From Oscillospiraceae bacterium (GTDB taxonomy: Bacteria; Bacillota; Clostridia; Oscillospirales; CAG-272), in assembly GCA_015064805.1 (NCBI GenBank), contig SVRN01000011.1, positions 1-60,859 of the forward strand: a DNA stretch of 60,859 bases. Direction: 5' to 3'. The notes under the pieces are model-generated. The model was not told where the DNA came from. It made no database searches and worked only from the letters and a program-made list of their open reading frames with translations. The position numbers were made by a program, and so were the translations under genes. This document shows positions 1 to 10,471 of the stretch, in pieces (the first letter of the stretch is position 1; the number at the start of each line of letters is the position of its first letter).

Positions 1-922
<922 letters not shown>

Positions 923-1996
923 TTATTTGTTCGCGGGAATTTCGACCGTCCAGCCGTAGGTGTCGGGCGTCTTGCCCCACTGAATACCGGTCAGCGTGTC
1001 GTACAGATGCTTGGTAATCTCTCCAATTTCAAAATTGTTGACGGTGTATTTCATATCTCCGTATGCCAACTCACCGATGGGAGAAACGACAGCGGCCGTA
1101 CCACAGCCCCAAGCCTCCTTGAGCGTGCCGTTTTTCATGGCCTCAAGCAGCTCGTCTACGCTGATCTTGCGCTCGCTTACCTTGTAGCCCTCGTTGCGCA
1201 GAACTTCAAGGCAGGATTTTCTCGTGATGCCGGGAAGAATGGAGCCGGAAAGCTCTGGGGTGACGATCTCGTCACCGATGCGGAACATAACGTTCATCGC
1301 TCCAACCTCTTCGATGTACTTGCGGTGGACACCGTCCAGCCAAAGCACCTGCGAATAGCCCTTTTCCTCGGCACGAGCAGCGGCACGGTTGCTGGCGGCG
1401 TAGTTGCCGCCGCATTTGGTGTAACCGGTGCCGCCCTTGACGGCGCGGACGTCCTCGGTTTCGATCATGATCTTAACGGGATTGATACCGGCGGCGTAGT
1501 AGCTGCCGACGGGAGAGGCGATGATAATGAACATCGCGTTCTGAATGGTGTGCAGACCGAGCTGCTCGTCCGAGCCGAACAGGAAGGGACGCAGATACAG
1601 CGAGGTACCGGGGTTGCAGGGAACCCAGGATTGCTCAACCTCAACGAACTTCATGATGGCCTCAAGCGCATCCTGCTCGTCGATCTGAGGCAGGCACAAT
1701 CTCTCCGCCGAGGAATTCAGACGCTTGACGTTTTCCATGGGGCGGAACAGCTGAACCGTGCCGTCGGCGCGGCGGTAAGCCTTCATGCCCTCGAAGACCT
1801 CTGCACCGTAGTGGAATACGGTAGCGGCAGGGTGCAGCGACAGATTGGCAAAGGGAACGATCCGAGCGTCATGCCAGCCCTTATCGGGTGAATAATCCAT
1901 AATGAACATATGGTCGGTGAAATAGCGGCCGAAGCCCAGCTTGGTGCTGTCAGGCTTGGCAGCGGGATTGGTAGTTTTTTTAAATTTGATATCCAT
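923..1996 (-). CDS. ilvE: Branched-chain amino acid aminotransferase
   Basis: A 357-residue class IV PLP aminotransferase that interconverts leucine, isoleucine and valine with their 2-oxoacids, using glutamate/2-oxoglutarate. The PLP lysine is K194 in GYTKCGGNYA. FHYGAEVFEGMKAYR, SLYLRPFLF and PGITRKSCLEV are typical of the family, and length is normal. It lies 25 bases downstream of the fused ligase gene and 9 bases upstream of the PFOR gene, all on the minus strand behind the Leu T-box, so expression should rise when charged tRNA-Leu is scarce. It would supply the last step of leucine synthesis in this operon. Confidence 0.95.
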   Translation of the reverse strand: MDIKFKKTTNPAAKPDSTKLGFGRYFTDHMFIMDYSPDKGWHDARIVPFANLSLHPAATVFHYGAEVFEGMKAYRRADGTVQLFRPMENVKRLNSSAERLCLPQIDEQDALEAIMKFVEVEQSWVPCNPGTSLYLRPFLFGSDEQLGLHTIQNAMFIIIASPVGSYYAAGINPVKIMIETEDVRAVKGGTGYTKCGGNYAASNRAAARAEEKGYSQVLWLDGVHRKYIEEVGAMNVMFRIGDEIVTPELSGSILPGITRKSCLEVLRNEGYKVSERKISVDELLEAMKNGTLKEAWGCGTAAVVSPIGELAYGDMKYTVNNFEIGEITKHLYDTLTGIQWGKTPDTYGWTVEIPANK

Positions 1997-2021
1997 GATA
2001 CTTTCTCCTTTTTTGTATGGA

Positions 2022-4520
2022 TTATTTTTTCAGCCCGAGCTTTTCGATAGCCTGCTCGCGCATTTTGTATTTGAGAATCTTGCCTGCGGCGTTCATGGGG
2101 AACTCGCTGACAAATTCGAGATAACGGGGAACCTTGTGACGCGCCATGTGAGCGTTGGCGTAGTCGCGCAATTCTTCAATAGTCGCCTCCACGCCTTCTT
2201 TGAGAATGATGCATGCCATGGCCTCCTCACCGTAGCGCTCGTCGGGCACGCCGATGACCTGAACGTCACGTACCTTGGGGTGGGTGTAGAAGAACTCCTC
2301 GATCTCCTTGGGATACAGGTTTTCACCGCCGCGGATGATCATGTCCTTCAGGCGTCCCGTGATACGGTAGTTGCCGTTTTCGTCCTTGGCAGCAAGGTCG
2401 CCCGTGTGAAGCCAACCGTCCGCATCAATGGCAGCGGCAGTTGCGGCGGGCATTTTGTAGTATCCCTTCATAATATTGTATCCGCGGGCAACGAACTCGC
2501 CGTTGACACCGACGGGGCATTCCTCGCCCGTTTCAGGATCGACGATCTTGCACTCGACGTTGGCAAAGGCAGAGCCGACCGTGTCGGTACGAACGTCCAG
2601 CGGATCGGTAAAGCTGCTCATGGTACAGCCGGGAGACGCCTCGGTCTGACCGTAAACGCTGACGATCTGCTTCATATTCATGACCTCGGTCGCTTTTCTC
2701 ATCAGATCGGCAGGGCAGTTGGCACCTGCCATGATACCCGTGCGGATATGCGAGAAATCCGTCTTGGCGAAATCAGCGTGCTGCATCATCGCAATGAACA
2801 TGGTGGGAACGCCGTTGAAGGTCGTGATCTTTTCCTGGTTGATGCAAGCAAGCGCAGACTTGGGAGAGAAATAGGGAAGCGGACACATGGTCGCGCCGTG
2901 CGTCATAGAGGCGGTCATGGAAAGCACCATGCCGAAGCAATGGAACATGGGAACCTGGATCATCATGCGGTCAGCAGTTGAGAGATCCATGTGGTCACCA
3001 ATATATTTACCGTTATTGACGACGTTGTAGTGGGTGAGCATAACGCCCTTGGGGAAGCCCGTCGTTCCCGAGGTGTATTGCATATTGCAGACGTCGTTTT
3101 TATCAACGGCGGCCGCCATACGCTGGATTTCCTCGATGGGAACGAGGTTCTTGCGCGTCAGCGATTCCTCCCACGTCAGACATCCCTCCATGCGGAAGCC
3201 GACGGTGATGACGTTACGAAGGAAGGGAAGGCGCTTGGCATGAAGCGGCTGACCGGGCTTTGTGGCCTTCAGCTCGGGGCAAAGCTCCTGCATAATGCCC
3301 TTATAGTCGGAATCGCGGTAGTTTTCGATCATAACCAGCGTGTGCGTATCCGACTGACGAAGCAGGTATTCCGCCTCGTGAATCTTATAGGCAGTATTCA
3401 TGGTGACCAGGACCGCACCAATCTTGGTGGTCGCCCAGAAGGCGACGTACCACTGCGGCAGATTGGTCAGCCAGACGGTGACCTTTTGACCAGCACGGAC
3501 GCCCATGGATACCAGCACGCGGGCAAAATCGTCCACGTCGTCGCGGAACTCGGCATAGGTGCGTGTGTAGTCCAGCGTGGTGTAGCGGAAGGCGTACTGG
3601 TCGGGAAATTCCTCAACGATGCGATCCAGCACCTGCGGGAAGGTCATATCCAGCAGCGTATCCTTTTTCCAAGGGAAAACGCCGGTGCCGGTCGCGTTGG
3701 AAAACAGCGTGCTGCGCTTGCGGGCGGTGGGATCGAATCGGCTCATAACGTGAACGAAATGAGCGAAAATGATCTCGGGATCGTCGATGTCAGGAAGCCA
3801 ATCGGGATTCCATTCCAGCGAAACGAAGCCGTCGTAGTTGACAGAGCGAAGGGCGCGCATCATGTCCTCTGCGGGCAGTGTACCGCTACCGACCAGGCAG
3901 TATTGGTGATTGTCGCCCGTCTGATCTACGATTGCGTCCTTGATATGAACGTGGCGAACGTAAGCACCGAGATTCTCGATGGTCTTCTGTGCCGTTTCAC
4001 CGGCCATGAAATAGGTGTTGTGCATATCCCACAGCGCGGCGAGATTATCGCTTGCGTAGGTGTCAAGCGTGTTTTTGAGCAGATTGGTGTCGGAAAACAT
4101 GCCTGCCGTTTCAAGCAACAGCGTAATGTTTGCCTTTTCCGCTTTTTTCAAAGCAGCGGAAAGAAGCGTCATCGTCGCCTCGGGAACATGACCGTTCTCG
4201 CTTGCCGAACGGGTATGGATGCGGATGTGCGCGGTGCGCATATTGACAGCGGCTGTGATTGTGCGATCCAACTTATCAAGAAAATCACCGTCGGGATCAG
4301 CCATATCGACGGGAAGGTCGACGCAGGCAATCTGAAGTCCGGCCTCCTGCAGCTGACGACGAGACACGGGGACGTTTTGCGTATCAAGCACGCGGTCACT
4401 CATGATGGGATCGAACGGATCGTGTATTTCCATGCCGGACAGCTTTACGTCGCGCGCCAACTCATACAGGCGCTGCCAACCGAGCTGCTGCCAGCCTTTG
4501 GTAGAAAAGGAGAGTTTCAT
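2022..4520 (-). CDS. Fusion: sugar-phosphate isomerase-like TIM barrel + AMP-forming acyl-CoA ligase
   Basis: An 832-residue two-domain protein. Residues 1 to about 260 form a xylose-isomerase-like TIM barrel (AP-endonuclease family 2). Its likely metal ligands are kept: E137 (LLLETAG), D165 and H167 (LWDMHNTY), H192 (VHIKD) and E236 (SLEWNP). Residues from about 290 on are an AMP-dependent acyl-CoA synthetase with the phosphate loop YTSGTTGFPKG (482-492), the hinge HTGDLAAKDENG, GRLKDMIIRGGENLYP and the C-terminal lysine in AAGKILKYK. The ligase half activates a carboxylic acid to acyl-CoA; substrate is unknown. The ATG overlaps the stop of the LeuA-like gene (ATGA). One continuous frame covers both halves, so this is a real fusion rather than two genes. 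Confidence 0.85.
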   Translation of the reverse strand: MKLSFSTKGWQQLGWQRLYELARDVKLSGMEIHDPFDPIMSDRVLDTQNVPVSRRQLQEAGLQIACVDLPVDMADPDGDFLDKLDRTITAAVNMRTAHIRIHTRSASENGHVPEATMTLLSAALKKAEKANITLLLETAGMFSDTNLLKNTLDTYASDNLAALWDMHNTYFMAGETAQKTIENLGAYVRHVHIKDAIVDQTGDNHQYCLVGSGTLPAEDMMRALRSVNYDGFVSLEWNPDWLPDIDDPEIIFAHFVHVMSRFDPTARKRSTLFSNATGTGVFPWKKDTLLDMTFPQVLDRIVEEFPDQYAFRYTTLDYTRTYAEFRDDVDDFARVLVSMGVRAGQKVTVWLTNLPQWYVAFWATTKIGAVLVTMNTAYKIHEAEYLLRQSDTHTLVMIENYRDSDYKGIMQELCPELKATKPGQPLHAKRLPFLRNVITVGFRMEGCLTWEESLTRKNLVPIEEIQRMAAAVDKNDVCNMQYTSGTTGFPKGVMLTHYNVVNNGKYIGDHMDLSTADRMMIQVPMFHCFGMVLSMTASMTHGATMCPLPYFSPKSALACINQEKITTFNGVPTMFIAMMQHADFAKTDFSHIRTGIMAGANCPADLMRKATEVMNMKQIVSVYGQTEASPGCTMSSFTDPLDVRTDTVGSAFANVECKIVDPETGEECPVGVNGEFVARGYNIMKGYYKMPAATAAAIDADGWLHTGDLAAKDENGNYRITGRLKDMIIRGGENLYPKEIEEFFYTHPKVRDVQVIGVPDERYGEEAMACIILKEGVEATIEELRDYANAHMARHKVPRYLEFVSEFPMNAAGKILKYKMREQAIEKLGLKK

Positions 4521-5923
4521 TCTGCCGCCTCCTCGTAGACGATTTTGTTGAGTGCATTCAGATAGGCGCGAATGCTGGCACCGATGATGTCGGTCGAGAT
4601 ACCGTTGCCCGAATAGATCTTACCGCCGTTTCGCAGTCTGACAAGCGCGTTACCCATAGCCTCGTGACCTTGCGTGACGGACTGGATCTGAAAATCGTCC
4701 AGATCGTAGTGATGACCGATGATCTGCTCAATGGCCATGAAAGCCGCATCGATGGGACCGTCGCCGATGGTGATGCCCTCCAGACGTTTGCCGTTTTTCT
4801 CCAACTGAATGTGCGCGGAGGAACTGGTCGTGTTACCGCTGGTGGTCAGATAGCTGACAAGCTGATAGGTGGGCGGCACCTGCAATGCGGTGCTGGCAAT
4901 AATGGCTTCCAGCTCGCGGGCGTTGACCGTCTTCTTCTCGGCAACACGGACGAAGGCCTCGTAAACGTGCACCTCGTCCTCGGGATTGAGATCGTAGCCC
5001 AGCTTGCGAACAGCGCGGGCAACGGATACGCAGTCGTCATTTTTATCAAGAGAAATATCCTCGCTTGATACGCTGACACCCGTGGTAGCCGCGCCCGTAG
5101 CTTCAGCCGTGGGGCGGGTGATCTGCTCGATCTGACGGATGCAACGGCGCAGATCGGTTGTGTTAAGTGCACAGTACATCTCAAGTGTCTCGCCGCGATC
5201 ACGAACGATCTCAGACAGCGGATAAATATCGGAGCAGTCGTTGCTGCCAACCGCTGTTTTGACACCGTCGGCACCGGCAGACAGCGCGGCTACGGAACAA
5301 GCGACTGACATTTGAATGTTATCGGGGAAGGAAACGGATACGCTGATTTTGTCACGCGAGGGAAGTGCGGACAGCGTATTGATCGTAAACTGAGCCGCTT
5401 CTCCCGGAAGCATACGTCCGGCATTATCACACAACGTAATATGAGTAGCACCTGCCTTGACGGCGACTTCCAGAATCTCATTCAAAAATTCAGGCTCACT
5501 GCGAGTGGCATCGATCGCACAAAACTCGACTTGGTCCATAACGGAACGGCAATAGCGAATCTGCGCTTCAACGGCCTCCAGCATAGCGGATGGCTTTTTA
5601 TGGCAGGTATATTCCATTCCAACCGTCGACACGGGAACGCATAAAGCAAGTCTTGCGTTGCTCACGCCGGCAAGTGCGCGCGAGGCAAGGAGGACGTCCT
5701 GTTCATCAAATCCAACCGAAATGCAAAGCGTGCTGTGAGAGAGTAACGGAGCGATGGTGGATATCAGTAGCGGATCGGTCTTGACATTTTTGATCTTGCC
5801 AAAATCGATGCAGTCAACGTTCATTTTGTCCAGTAGCTTGGCGATCTCCAGCTTTTCACGAAAGCTCATTGCCGCGACGTTTTCGCCGCACAGCGTGGTG
5901 TCGGTCATCAGGATTTTTTTCAT
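4517..5923 (-). CDS. LeuA-like protein (2-isopropylmalate synthase family) without catalytic metal site
   Basis: A 468-residue protein with an HMGL-like barrel (about 1-270) and a complete LeuA-type allosteric dimer domain (about 345-462: ITIGDGPIDAAF, GISTDIIGAS). Catalytic signatures are lost. The usual DTTLRDGEQ is DTTLCGENV, lacking the Arg and metal-binding Asp. The HxH metal motif reads SVSVSFPDN (about 195-202). The GERAGN loop reads GSNDCSDIY. Other barrel stretches are well kept (VEFCAIDATRSEPEFL, ITLCDNAGRMLPGE). It is the first gene after the Leu T-box, so it is probably leucine-linked, either as a sensor or regulatory subunit or with altered chemistry. The start at 5923 was chosen over a longer frame because AAGGAGGT lies just upstream and the longer frame runs into the T-box. 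Confidence 0.85.
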   Translation of the reverse strand: MKKILMTDTTLCGENVAAMSFREKLEIAKLLDKMNVDCIDFGKIKNVKTDPLLISTIAPLLSHSTLCISVGFDEQDVLLASRALAGVSNARLALCVPVSTVGMEYTCHKKPSAMLEAVEAQIRYCRSVMDQVEFCAIDATRSEPEFLNEILEVAVKAGATHITLCDNAGRMLPGEAAQFTINTLSALPSRDKISVSVSFPDNIQMSVACSVAALSAGADGVKTAVGSNDCSDIYPLSEIVRDRGETLEMYCALNTTDLRRCIRQIEQITRPTAEATGAATTGVSVSSEDISLDKNDDCVSVARAVRKLGYDLNPEDEVHVYEAFVRVAEKKTVNARELEAIIASTALQVPPTYQLVSYLTTSGNTTSSSAHIQLEKNGKRLEGITIGDGPIDAAFMAIEQIIGHHYDLDDFQIQSVTQGHEAMGNALVRLRNGGKIYSGNGISTDIIGASIRAYLNALNKIVYEEAAE

Positions 5924-5949
5924 TCTATATATACCTCCTTGAAAGTTGT

Positions 5950-6234
5950 AAAAAATAAGCCCTGACGCAGATATAACTTCTGCTTCAGGGACGACAGTAA
6001 ATGCCGCGGTACCACCCACGATTATCGCCCGACGGGCGATCTCTTGTTTCGGCTCGATGTAAGCCGTCAGCCATGATAACGGGGCATCCGTAGCTTCTTA
6101 CTGTCATACTTGAGTTCGGAAGCTCTACTCGGGAACGAGACCGTATCTGTGCCGACGTGTTGATTCGCACCCACCATCAACTCTCTGCATCGCTCGAACA
6201 ACAGAACGTAATTCCTTCACAGTATTTGAAATAT
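5950..6234 (-). promoter_or_regulatory. T-box riboswitch, leucine (CTC specifier)
   Basis: The leader precedes the LeuA-like gene. On the minus strand it contains the T-box core GGGTGGTACCGCGG (6004-6017). A terminator hairpin follows (arms 5960-5971 and 5979-5990) with a U-rich run. The competing antiterminator can form between the T-box core and CGTCCCT at the foot of the terminator. The specifier loop reads GAACTCAAGTA, putting codon CTC (Leu) at 6112-6114. By the known mechanism, uncharged tRNA-Leu binding lets transcription read into the operon. Stem I boundaries were judged by eye. Confidence 0.93.
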
Positions 6235-6240
6235 GCGCAT

Positions 6241-6269
6241 ATTATAGCACATCACCCTTTGAATGTCAA
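6241..6269 (-). promoter_or_regulatory. Promoter of the T-box operon
   Basis: The minus strand reads TTGACA (6264-6269), a 17-base spacer and TATAAT (6241-6246), a consensus sigma-A promoter placed just upstream of the T-box leader. Confidence 0.9.
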
Positions 6270-6412
6270 TAGTTTTATCTGATTTTTTTGCATTTTTCTT
6301 GTGAATTCTCATATTTGGCCACTTTTATATTCATCAAAAATGAATATTTATACCGAATGATGGAATAATCAAAATTTTTCTTTGAAAATAAGAAAAAATA
6401 TTCAAAAATCTA
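6270..6412. other. AT-rich divergent intergenic region
   Basis: The stretch between the T-box promoter and the argG promoter is strongly AT-rich. It holds an imperfect inverted repeat at 6327-6349 (TATTCAT/ATGAATA arms), a possible regulator site. No coding frame with a ribosome binding site is seen. Confidence 0.5.
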
Positions 6413-6441
6413 TTGACAAACGATAGTGAAACGTGTATAAT
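6413..6441 (+). promoter_or_regulatory. argG promoter
   Basis: TTGACA (6413-6418), a 17-base spacer and TATAAT (6436-6441). A 10-bp palindrome, TTGAATTCAA, lies in the early transcribed region at 6450-6459 and could be an operator half. Confidence 0.9.
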
Positions 6442-6492
6442 TGTGGGCGTTGAATTCAAAACGAATGGATTTTTATTCTCGGAGGCATTATT

Positions 6493-7725
6493 ATGAACAA
6501 AGAAAACATCAAAAAAGTTGTTCTTGCGTACTCGGGTGGTCTGGACACGTCCATTATCATTCCGTGGCTCAAGGAAAATTATAATAACTGTGAGGTTATC
6601 GCCGTATCGGGTAACGTAGGTCAGGCGGATGAGCTGGAGGGCCTGGAGGAAAAGGCACTCAAGACCGGTGCGTCCAAGCTGTACGTTCTCGATCTGACGG
6701 AGGAATACGTTGACGAGTACATCATTCCTTGCATGAAGGCAGGCGCCATCTACGAGGAATATCTGCTTGGCACCTCCCACGCACGTCCTTGCATCGCCAA
6801 GGGTCTGGCTGCCATCGCCATCAAGGAAGGTGCCGATGCCATCTGTCACGGCTGCACGGGTAAGGGCAACGACCAGGTTCGCTTCGAGCTGACGCTCAAG
6901 CATTTCTGTCCTGATATGCCCATCATCGCTCCTTGGAGAGAATGGGATATCAAGTCCCGTGAGGAAGAGATCGACTACGCAGAGGCACACAACGTACCTT
7001 TGAAGATCAACCGCGAGACTAACTATTCCAAGGACAAGAATCTGTGGCACCTGTCGCACGAGGGTCTGGATCTGGAGGATACCGGCAACGAACCCCAGTA
7101 TGAGAAGCCCGGTTTCCTTGAAATGGGTGTGTCTCCTTTGCGGGCGCCCGACGTTCCTACCTACATTGAGCTCGACTTCGTTCAGGGCGTTCCCGTAGCG
7201 CTTGACGGCGAGAAGATGAGCGCCAAGGACATCATTCTCAAGCTCAACGAGCTGGGCGGCAAGAACGGTATCGGCCTGCTCGATATCGTCGAGAACAGAC
7301 TGGTCGGCATGAAGTGTCGCGGCGTTTACGAAACCCCCGGCGGAACCATTCTTTATAAGGCTCACAGCGTGCTGGAGAGCATCTGCCTTGACAAGATGAC
7401 GCTGCACGAAAAGCAGAAGCTGGCGATCACCTACGCCGAGCTGGTCTACAACGGCCAGTGGTTCACGCCTTTGCGTGAGGCTCTCGCAGCTTTCGTTGAC
7501 AAGACGCAGGAGAAGGTCACGGGTAAGGTTCGTCTGAAGCTGTATAAGGGTAACATGATCAACGCAGGCGTATGGAGTGACTATTCGCTCTATAGTGAGG
7601 AGATCGCTACCTTCGGTGAGTCGGATTACGATCAGAAGGACAGCGCAGGCTTCATCAACCTGTACGGTCTGCCCATCAAGGTTCAGGCTATCGTTGACGC
7701 CAAGAACGCAAGTAAGAATAACTGA
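6493..7725 (+). CDS. argG: Argininosuccinate synthase
   Basis: A 410-residue enzyme that joins citrulline and aspartate with ATP to give argininosuccinate, the penultimate step of arginine synthesis. The N-terminal pyrophosphate loop AYSGGLDTS (about residues 12-20) is the family signature. Also visible are [39 protein letters not shown] and [16 protein letters not shown] sits 7 bases before the ATG. It leads an argG-argH-argF group; a hairpin with a short T-run follows it and may reduce read-through to argH. Confidence 0.98.
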   Translation: MNKENIKKVVLAYSGGLDTSIIIPWLKENYNNCEVIAVSGNVGQADELEGLEEKALKTGASKLYVLDLTEEYVDEYIIPCMKAGAIYEEYLLGTSHARPCIAKGLAAIAIKEGADAICHGCTGKGNDQVRFELTLKHFCPDMPIIAPWREWDIKSREEEIDYAEAHNVPLKINRETNYSKDKNLWHLSHEGLDLEDTGNEPQYEKPGFLEMGVSPLRAPDVPTYIELDFVQGVPVALDGEKMSAKDIILKLNELGGKNGIGLLDIVENRLVGMKCRGVYETPGGTILYKAHSVLESICLDKMTLHEKQKLAITYAELVYNGQWFTPLREALAAFVDKTQEKVTGKVRLKLYKGNMINAGVWSDYSLYSEEIATFGESDYDQKDSAGFINLYGLPIKVQAIVDAKNASKNN

Positions 7726-7749
7726 TTGACAGATAAAACCGAAAAGTCA

Positions 7750-7784
7750 CCGTCCCACGAAAAAAGCCGCGGGACGGGCTTTTT
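7750..7784 (+). terminator. Hairpin with T-run between argG and argH
   Basis: CCGTCCC (7750-7756) pairs with GGGACGG (7771-7777), followed by five T. It looks like a partial intrinsic terminator that could lower argH and argF expression relative to argG, or a processing and stability element. Confidence 0.65.
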
Positions 7785-7825
7785 GGTGAAGCGGGGAAGC
7801 TCCCGCGAGCGAAAGGAGCATTTCA

Positions 7826-9196
7826 ATGGCAAAAATGTGGGCAGGCAGAACGGCGGGAGAGACCGACCGTATCGCAGACGATTTCAATTCCTCCATCCAT
7901 TTTGATTCACGTATGTACCGTGAAGATATCACGGGTTCTATGGCACACGCAGCGATGTTGGGAGCCAAGGGCATTATCACGCAGGAAGAAGCACAAACGC
8001 TGATCGTCGGGCTTGAGGGGATTCTTGCAGACCTGGACGCTGGCAAGCTGGCCTTTGATATGACCTGCGAGGATATTCATATGTTCGTTGAACAGGTGCT
8101 GACTGAGCGCCTGGGCGATGTTGGCAAGAAGCTGCACACTGCCCGTAGCCGCAACGACCAGGTCGCGCTGGATCTGCGTATGTATCTGCGCGAGACAGCG
8201 TCCGGTATTCGTGCGCAGTTGATAGAACTGCTTGGCGTTATTGCAGACAAGGCGGAAGAGCACAAAGCCACCATCATGCCCGGATATACCCACCTGCAAA
8301 GAGCACAGCCCATCACCTTCGGCCAGCATTTGATGGCCTATGCCATGATGCTGCTGCGCGACGTAGATCGTCTGGACGATACTGTAAAGCGTATGAACGT
8401 ATCTCCCATCGGATGCTGTGCGTTGGCAGGAACGACCTACGATACCGATCGTTGGTTTGAGGCCAAGCAGTTGGGCTTCGCTGATATCAGTCGCAACAGT
8501 CTTGACGGTGTGTCCGACCGCGATTTTTGCGTGGAATTTATGAGCTTTTGCTCAATTCTTATGATGCATCTGTCCAGACTTTCCGAGGAGATCATCCTCT
8601 GGTCGAGCTGGGAGTTCAAATTCATTGAGCTATCCGATGCCTACACGACGGGATCTTCCATCATGCCTCAGAAAAAGAACTCGGATATGGCCGAGCTCAT
8701 CCGCGGCAAAACGGGCCGCGTCTACGGTGATCTGATGGCGCTTCTGACCACGCTCAAGGGTCTTCCGTTGGCTTATAATAAGGATATGCAGGAGGACAAG
8801 GAAAGCGTGTTTGACGCCGCTGATACCGTCGTACAGTGCCTGCAGGTTCTTACACCAATGCTGGCTACCATGACCGTGCTTGCGGACAATATGAAGTTGG
8901 CTGCGCAAAAGGGTTTCATCAATGCAACGGACCTTGCTGACTACCTGGTCAAGAAGGGAATGCCGTTCCGCTCCGCTTATAAGATCGCAGGGCAGCTGGT
9001 TGCCAAGTGCATTGCCGAGGGCAAGGTACTCGAATCGCTGACGCTGGAGGAATACCGTGCCTGTAGTAATCTGATCGACGAGGACGTCTTTGCACAGATC
9101 GATCTTGCCACCTGTGTCGCTAAGCGCAACTCCGAAGGAGGCACCTCGCCCGCTTCGGTGGAAGCACAGATCGAATACGTCAGAGGGTTTCTTTGA
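7826..9196 (+). CDS. argH: Argininosuccinate lyase
   Basis: A 456-residue member of the fumarase/aspartase superfamily that splits argininosuccinate into arginine and fumarate. The signature loop SSIMPQKKNSD carries the catalytic serine region. TARSRNDQVALDLR and PGYTHLQRAQP are also typical. Length is normal. AAAGGAG lies 7 bases before the ATG. It sits 100 bases after argG and 47 bases before argF. Confidence 0.98.
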   Translation: MAKMWAGRTAGETDRIADDFNSSIHFDSRMYREDITGSMAHAAMLGAKGIITQEEAQTLIVGLEGILADLDAGKLAFDMTCEDIHMFVEQVLTERLGDVGKKLHTARSRNDQVALDLRMYLRETASGIRAQLIELLGVIADKAEEHKATIMPGYTHLQRAQPITFGQHLMAYAMMLLRDVDRLDDTVKRMNVSPIGCCALAGTTYDTDRWFEAKQLGFADISRNSLDGVSDRDFCVEFMSFCSILMMHLSRLSEEIILWSSWEFKFIELSDAYTTGSSIMPQKKNSDMAELIRGKTGRVYGDLMALLTTLKGLPLAYNKDMQEDKESVFDAADTVVQCLQVLTPMLATMTVLADNMKLAAQKGFINATDLADYLVKKGMPFRSAYKIAGQLVAKCIAEGKVLESLTLEEYRACSNLIDEDVFAQIDLATCVAKRNSEGGTSPASVEAQIEYVRGFL

Positions 9197-9243
9197 TAGT
9201 AATATTGTTATAAAACGGAACAACTCAAATTGAAGGTGAACAT

Positions 9244-10245
9244 ATGAAATTAGGATTAAACGGACAGCATTTTCTCAAGCTGCTTGACCTGACGTCTGAT
9301 CAGATTGCAGGCTTGATCGACCTTGCAATCGAACTCAAGGCAAAGAAAAAAGCAGGTATCGCGCACCGCATGTGTGAGGGCAAAAACATCGCTTTGATTT
9401 TTGAAAAGACCAGTACCAGAACCCGCTGCGCTTTTGAGGTTGCGGGGGCGGATCTGGGTATGCATCCCGTCTACCTTGACCCTACGGGATCGCAGATCGG
9501 CAAGAAGGAGAGTATTGCCGATACTGCGCGTGTGCTTGGCCGTATGTTTGACGGTATCGAGTATCGCGGCTTTGGTCAGGAAATCGTGGAAGAGCTTGCC
9601 AAATACGCTGGCGTGCCTGTTTGGAACGGTCTGACAAACGAGTTCCATCCGACGCAGATTTTGGCGGATTTATTGACGATCAAAGAGCATTTCGGCTCTC
9701 TTGATGGCATCAAACTGGTGTATATGGGCGATGCTCGTTACAATATGGGTAACTCACTCATGGTCGGTTGCGCCAAGATGGGAATGCACTTTGTGGCTTG
9801 TGCTCCCGAGAAGTATTTTCCAAACGCTTCGCTTGTTACAGAGTGCCAAAAGATCGCCGCCGAAACGGGCGCAACGTTGGAATTTATTTCCGATCCTATG
9901 GTGGCAACCAAAGGGGCACACGTGATCTACACGGATGTGTGGGTCTCCATGGGCGAGCCCGCTGAGGTCTGGAAAGAGCGCATTGAGGATTTGACGCCAT
10001 ACCGCGTCACTTCGGCGCTCATGAAAAACGCCGGAGAACAGTGTCGCTTCATGCATTGCCTTCCTGCGTTCCACGATCTTAAGACGACGACGGGAAAGGA
10101 AATTTTCGACAAATTCGGTATCGATTGTATGGAGGTTACTGACGAGGTTTTTGAAAGCGAAGCATCCATCGTTTTCGATGAAGCAGAGAACCGAATGCAC
10201 ACCATCAAGGCCGTGATGGCGGCAACGCTGTGTGAACATCTTTGA
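9244..10245 (+). CDS. argF: Ornithine carbamoyltransferase
   Basis: A 333-residue enzyme forming citrulline from ornithine and carbamoyl phosphate. The carbamoyl phosphate site [19 protein letters not shown] and the ornithine-binding MHCLPAFHD are all present. The start has GAAGGTG upstream. As last gene of the arg group it is followed by a strong terminator. Synthetic steps to ornithine and carbamoyl phosphate synthase are not in the window. A catabolic role is unlikely because argG and argH are adjacent and no arcA or arcC is present. Confidence 0.96.
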   Translation: MKLGLNGQHFLKLLDLTSDQIAGLIDLAIELKAKKKAGIAHRMCEGKNIALIFEKTSTRTRCAFEVAGADLGMHPVYLDPTGSQIGKKESIADTARVLGRMFDGIEYRGFGQEIVEELAKYAGVPVWNGLTNEFHPTQILADLLTIKEHFGSLDGIKLVYMGDARYNMGNSLMVGCAKMGMHFVACAPEKYFPNASLVTECQKIAAETGATLEFISDPMVATKGAHVIYTDVWVSMGEPAEVWKERIEDLTPYRVTSALMKNAGEQCRFMHCLPAFHDLKTTTGKEIFDKFGIDCMEVTDEVFESEASIVFDEAENRMHTIKAVMAATLCEHL

Positions 10246-10266
10246 TTGTAAGAATTCCGATGATAT

Positions 10267-10304
10267 GGCAGTGTCCCGACACAATGTTGGGACACTGCCT
10301 TTTT
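10267..10304 (+). terminator. Terminator after argF
   Basis: An 11-bp stem (GGCAGTGTCCC 10267-10277 with GGGACACTGCC 10289-10299) followed by five T. Confidence 0.93.
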
Positions 10305-10343
10305 GGGCCTTGAAAAAAATATGAAAAAAATAAGAAAAACTCG

Positions 10344-10372
10344 TTGAAAAAAGAATAAATATATGATATAAT
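10344..10372 (+). promoter_or_regulatory. cdaA promoter
   Basis: TTGAAA (10344-10349), a 17-base spacer and TATAAT (10367-10372). About 100 bases of leader follow before cdaA, with no clear riboswitch seen. Confidence 0.8.
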
Positions 10373-10471
10373 ATTTCTAATAATGCACGGAAGTCCTTTC
10401 GTGCTCCGTTACTGTTAAAATTTTCATGTTTTCTTGCATATATATTTTGGGCAAAAGGATGGTAAATTCTC

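Noticed and set aside
6327-6349. Possible ARG box upstream of argG
   Set aside because: The arms read ATTCAT then ATGAAT, the reverse order of the known ArgR box, and they lie far upstream of the -35.
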